Source: Arthrobacter alpinus
GTDB lineage: Bacteria; Actinomycetota; Actinomycetes; Actinomycetales; Micrococcaceae
DNA length: 64,000 nt
Direction: 5' to 3'
NCBI RefSeq assembly: GCF_001294625.1
Contig: NZ_CP012677.1
Span: forward strand, 1,240,001-1,304,000
In this document: one piece after another, positions 61,118-64,000 of the stretch
Layout: the number at the start of each line of letters is the position of its first letter
Position numbering within the stretch: position 1 is the first letter of the stretch
Program-made: the position numbers and the translations under genes
The notes under the pieces: model-generated
What the model was told of the DNA's origin: nothing
Databases searched by the model: none
The model's input: only the letters and a program-made list of their open reading frames with translations

Positions 61118-63970
61118 TCACAGCAGACCGCGTTCGCGGGCGGTGCGCACCGCGGCCCGGCGGTCGTTGACGCCCAGCTTGGTGAAAATATGCTTCGTGT
61201 GGGTGCGCAGCGTGTTGTAGGAGATGAACAGCTCACCGGCGATCGCCGGCCCGCTCAGCCCACCGCCCAGAAGCCGCAGCACATGCAGTTCCCGGGTGCT
61301 CAACGTTTCAGTACCCGCCGGTTTAGCCGTGCCCAAGGATCCAGTCGCCATCGTTTGGGTGTCCGACGCCGGACCATGGCCCGGGTGTGCAGCGTTGCCT
61401 TGGCTGTGGGCCAGGCTGAGGAGACGGGAGGCCCGTCTGGAGGTATGGCCAGGGCCGCTGGCGTGACTGGCCTCGCGCAACAATGCCTGCATGGGCGTCC
61501 CCTCATCGAGAAAAAGCCTTACGCGGCCTTCGGATTCGGCAGCTTCGGCAAGGGCGCTGGCAAACGACTCCCGGGCCAGGCCCTGGTGGCCCTGGGCGTC
61601 GTGGACAAGGGCTGCAAGCAGGCGGATCTCCACCGTGCTACCTGCTCTTCCTGAGGCTTCGGCGGTCTGAAGCAGACGCTCCAGCAGGGTTTCCACCGAA
61701 GGATCCAACGGCTTAGCTGGCTGGAGATGCAACTGTGCGGTGGAACCGGTGCCGGCCACTGTCCGGGCCAGCCCTGCGCGGTGCAGCCCTGCCCGGTCCA
61801 GCCCTGCGCGGTGCAGGGCAAGGAGCAGCCGCACTAAGGTGAGGGCGTCGTATTCGCACTCGTACAGGTGGTTGGCATCACCGGCGGCAAGTAGGCCCCG
61901 AGAACGCGCCCATGCGGCGGCCTGCGGCAATTCGCCTTGCCTGATCCAGATACGGGCCTTCATGGCAGCGAGGGGGCGCACCTCAGGGAAGAAACCCCGA
62001 TGGTAGAGCGGTCCGGCCTGGTTGAGAAAATCAAGGGCCAGCCCTTCGTCACCGGAGGCAGAGGCCAGTAGCGCCCGCGCCACAAACCACCGGTAACTAC
62101 TTTCGACCGTGGGGGCACGCTCGTAGAAGTCGCCGGCAGCGGCGAGGTGCCGGGCAGCGGCGTCGAGCTCGCCCGCCTCGCAGTCAATTTCGCCCAGCCC
62201 CACATGCAGCTCCGCAGTTGCCCGCGCCACGGAACCGCCCAGTTCTCCGGCCCGGGCCAAGGTATCCTCCAGCAACCGGCGTGCCGTTACTGGCCGGCCA
62301 GCGGCGAGCCACATGTCAGCAAGCAGTGCCGTGCTGCCGAACGCATCAACGAGGTTGCCGGCAGCATGCAGGTCCGCAACCGCCCGGCCGAACGTTTGCA
62401 GCGCCGCATGCACATCCCCGTCAACCCAGGCGGCCAGCCCCAGGAAGCCGTTCGCGGCGCCCCGGGCGAGGTGGTCCGCCGAGCCCGCCAGCTCAAGCGC
62501 CTGCCGGGCATGCGCCGCAGTGCCAGCCACATCGCCGCGTGCCTGAGCGAGGGAGGCCCGATAGATCGCGATGGTAGCCGGAATCGTGGCGAACTCCTCA
62601 ATGCCGGCCCACGGGGACGCCGGCCCGGGCGGTGCCGCGGCCATGACACGTTCAGCTTCCTGAAGGCGGGGCTCAACGCCGTCGAGCTCGCCGGTGGACA
62701 TGAGCATGTAGGCGTCAAACACGCCAAGCACGGGGCTACTGCGGATGGCGGACTCGGGCAGCAACTTCAGCCAGTCCCGCATCACAGAGTCCTGGCGGTT
62801 GCGCCGGATGGCCGGTACCGCCAGTTCCATGAGGTGCGCCGCCCGGCCAAAGTCCTGTGCCGACACGGCGTGCCGGACAGCCTCGTCCATGAGCTCCCGG
62901 TCCTGAAACCAGTGGCTGGCACGCTGGTGCAGCAGCGGGACCAGGCCGGGCCGTTCGTTGAGCAGGCGCGCCCGCAGGACGTCGGCGAAGAGCTGGTGGT
63001 AGCGGTGCCATTCCCTGTGTCCGTCGAGAGGGACAAGGAAAAGGTTTGCACGCTCAAGGGCTAGCAGCATCCCGCTCCCGCCCGCCCTGCCCGTCACGGC
63101 GTCACAGAGCGCCCCGGTAAAGCGTTCGAGAACGGCCGTTTCCAGAAGGAAGTCCCGCACTGGTTGGGGCTGGCACACAAGGACCTCTTCGACAAGGTAG
63201 TCGAGGATGAAGCTGTCATCCCCGGCGAATCGGGCGATGAACGCTGCCGGGTCTGTGCGGCCCTGCAGGGACAGTGCTGCCATCTGAAGGGCGGCAATCC
63301 ACCCCTCCGTCCGCTGTTCCAGGACCGCAATCTGGGCCGGTGCCAGGTCCTGCCCTGCCACGTCATTGAGGTACGTTGACACCTCGCTTGGCGTGAATCG
63401 CAGTTCTGCAGCCCGGATCTCGGCCAGTTCGCCACGCACCCGCCACCGTGGCAGGGGTAGCAAGGGGTCGGCCCGGGTGCTTATCACCACGTGCACCTGG
63501 GGTGGGAGGTGTTCGAGCAGGAAGGCCATGCCCCGGCCGACTTCGTAGCCGTCGGCGGCGTGGTAATCGTCAAGGACCAGCCACAGCTCGTGGGGGTCCG
63601 CGGTTAGCCCGTTCAGCACTGCCGTGAGCGCAAGCTCGGTGGGGAAGGGGAAAGCCTGAAGTAGCTCCGCAGCCGTGGATCCGATACCGGGAAGCACAGT
63701 TTGGAGCGCGGCAACCACGGCGCCCCAGAACGCCTCCGGTTCGCTGTCGGATGCGTCGAGGGAGAGCCAGGCGATGCGGCCGCCGTGGCCCGCCGCATGT
63801 TCAAGCCATTCCGCCATGAGAGTCGTTTTGCCGAACTCGGCTGGGGCGGACACTAGCATTAGCCGTAGTTCAGTGCCGCTGCGCATCAGCGCGTTGAGCC
63901 GTGGCCGTGTGATCAGGCCAGGCCGCAGTCTGGGGCGGCGCAGCTTGCTGGCAACAACCTCACGTGCCAT
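61118..63970 (-). CDS. Large LuxR-family ATPase regulator (MalT/LAL type)
   Basis: 950 residues: an N-terminal STAND ATPase domain (Walker region SAPAEFGKTTLMAEW at 41-55, Walker B LWLVLDDYHAAD near 130), a winged-helix and TPR-like middle (about 380-800) and a C-terminal LuxR helix-turn-helix (LSTRELHVLRLLGGGLSGPA, then NTLRTHTKHIFTKLGVNDRR). Such proteins activate transcription when a ligand and ATP are bound. In the P-loop the usual Gly of APAGFGKTT is Glu45. The ATG at 63970 has only a distant GAGG. Upstream of the DUF4386-DUF4389 gene group, which could be its target. Confidence 0.9.
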   Translation of the reverse strand: MAREVVASKLRRPRLRPGLITRPRLNALMRSGTELRLMLVSAPAEFGKTTLMAEWLEHAAGHGGRIAWLSLDASDSEPEAFWGAVVAALQTVLPGIGSTAAELLQAFPFPTELALTAVLNGLTADPHELWLVLDDYHAADGYEVGRGMAFLLEHLPPQVHVVISTRADPLLPLPRWRVRGELAEIRAAELRFTPSEVSTYLNDVAGQDLAPAQIAVLEQRTEGWIAALQMAALSLQGRTDPAAFIARFAGDDSFILDYLVEEVLVCQPQPVRDFLLETAVLERFTGALCDAVTGRAGGSGMLLALERANLFLVPLDGHREWHRYHQLFADVLRARLLNERPGLVPLLHQRASHWFQDRELMDEAVRHAVSAQDFGRAAHLMELAVPAIRRNRQDSVMRDWLKLLPESAIRSSPVLGVFDAYMLMSTGELDGVEPRLQEAERVMAAAPPGPASPWAGIEEFATIPATIAIYRASLAQARGDVAGTAAHARQALELAGSADHLARGAANGFLGLAAWVDGDVHAALQTFGRAVADLHAAGNLVDAFGSTALLADMWLAAGRPVTARRLLEDTLARAGELGGSVARATAELHVGLGEIDCEAGELDAAARHLAAAGDFYERAPTVESSYRWFVARALLASASGDEGLALDFLNQAGPLYHRGFFPEVRPLAAMKARIWIRQGELPQAAAWARSRGLLAAGDANHLYECEYDALTLVRLLLALHRAGLDRAGLHRAGLARTVAGTGSTAQLHLQPAKPLDPSVETLLERLLQTAEASGRAGSTVEIRLLAALVHDAQGHQGLARESFASALAEAAESEGRVRLFLDEGTPMQALLREASHASGPGHTSRRASRLLSLAHSQGNAAHPGHGPASDTQTMATGSLGTAKPAGTETLSTRELHVLRLLGGGLSGPAIAGELFISYNTLRTHTKHIFTKLGVNDRRAAVRTARERGLL

Positions 63971-64000
63971 GGCCCACCATTCCTCGATAGTGCTGCCCTG

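Overview
The window reads as chromosome from a high-GC actinobacterium of the Micrococcaceae, most likely Arthrobacter in the broad sense. Pointers are the high GC coding sequence, frequent GTG/TTG starts, ATGA-type overlaps, a PdtaR-like ANTAR regulator, the trp cluster with its two small membrane-protein genes, and a TIGR03085-type protein. No rRNA genes or CRISPR arrays were seen.

Layout. 1-3.9 kb: zapE (5' end outside the window), an orphan MT0933-like antitoxin, a flavin monooxygenase divergent from a TetR regulator with a shared operator, and a guanidine-III riboswitch in front of a Gdx-type guanidinium exporter. 3.9-4.9 kb: six tRNA genes, with a duplicated Gly/Val pair. 5-9.8 kb: a PD-(D/E)XK-like protein, then def-fmt-rsmB-rpe. 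9.9-14.5 kb: an FMN riboswitch controlling ribM-ribD-ribE-ribB-ribA-ribH. 14.7-24.9 kb: hisE-hisG-hisF, a divergent TIGR03085 gene, then hisI-trpE-(two membrane proteins)-trpC-trpB-trpA-lgt. 25-33.8 kb: gltB-gltD with a long structured leader, pyk, and the ANTAR regulator facing pyk.

Accessory region, about 34-44 kb. tRNA-Leu(CAA) carries a decayed integrated island. A 23-bp piece of the tRNA 3' end is repeated about 3.6 kb downstream (attL/attR). Between the copies lie an integrase fragment with an amber codon, an IS256-family element with two frameshifts in its transposase, an IS21-like terminus, an unknown protein and a CopG-like/Doc toxin-antitoxin pair. Beyond attR come another IS21-like end, a membrane-anchored DUF4230-like protein, and a compact operon of an SbnA-like synthase, an FAD/NAD(P)-binding protein and a Y4yA-like PLP decarboxylase. 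I think this operon is the most interesting unit here: a possible short route to a diaminopropionate-derived metabolite, lacking the usual SbnB and siderophore synthetase.

44-64 kb: a GlsB-type membrane protein, an AI-2E family transporter, a complete peptide-type ABC importer (binding protein, two permeases, fused ATPase), a double Usp protein, an NAD-dependent epimerase, an aldo/keto reductase, a Mn/Zn/Fe-type ABC importer behind a DtxR/MntR-like palindrome, a DUF4389 protein, two further small genes and a large LuxR-family ATPase regulator.

Dispersed sequence features include a pair of long palindromic repeats sharing the arm GGGGGCCGTTGTGGTGA (near 5.0 and 14.6 kb), a 20-bp TGATCGAG(C/T)TTGTCGAGA(C/T)C intergenic repeat (33.1 and 37.7 kb), and unusually long perfect hairpins after hisF and pyk. 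All calls come from reading the sequence; no database search was possible.
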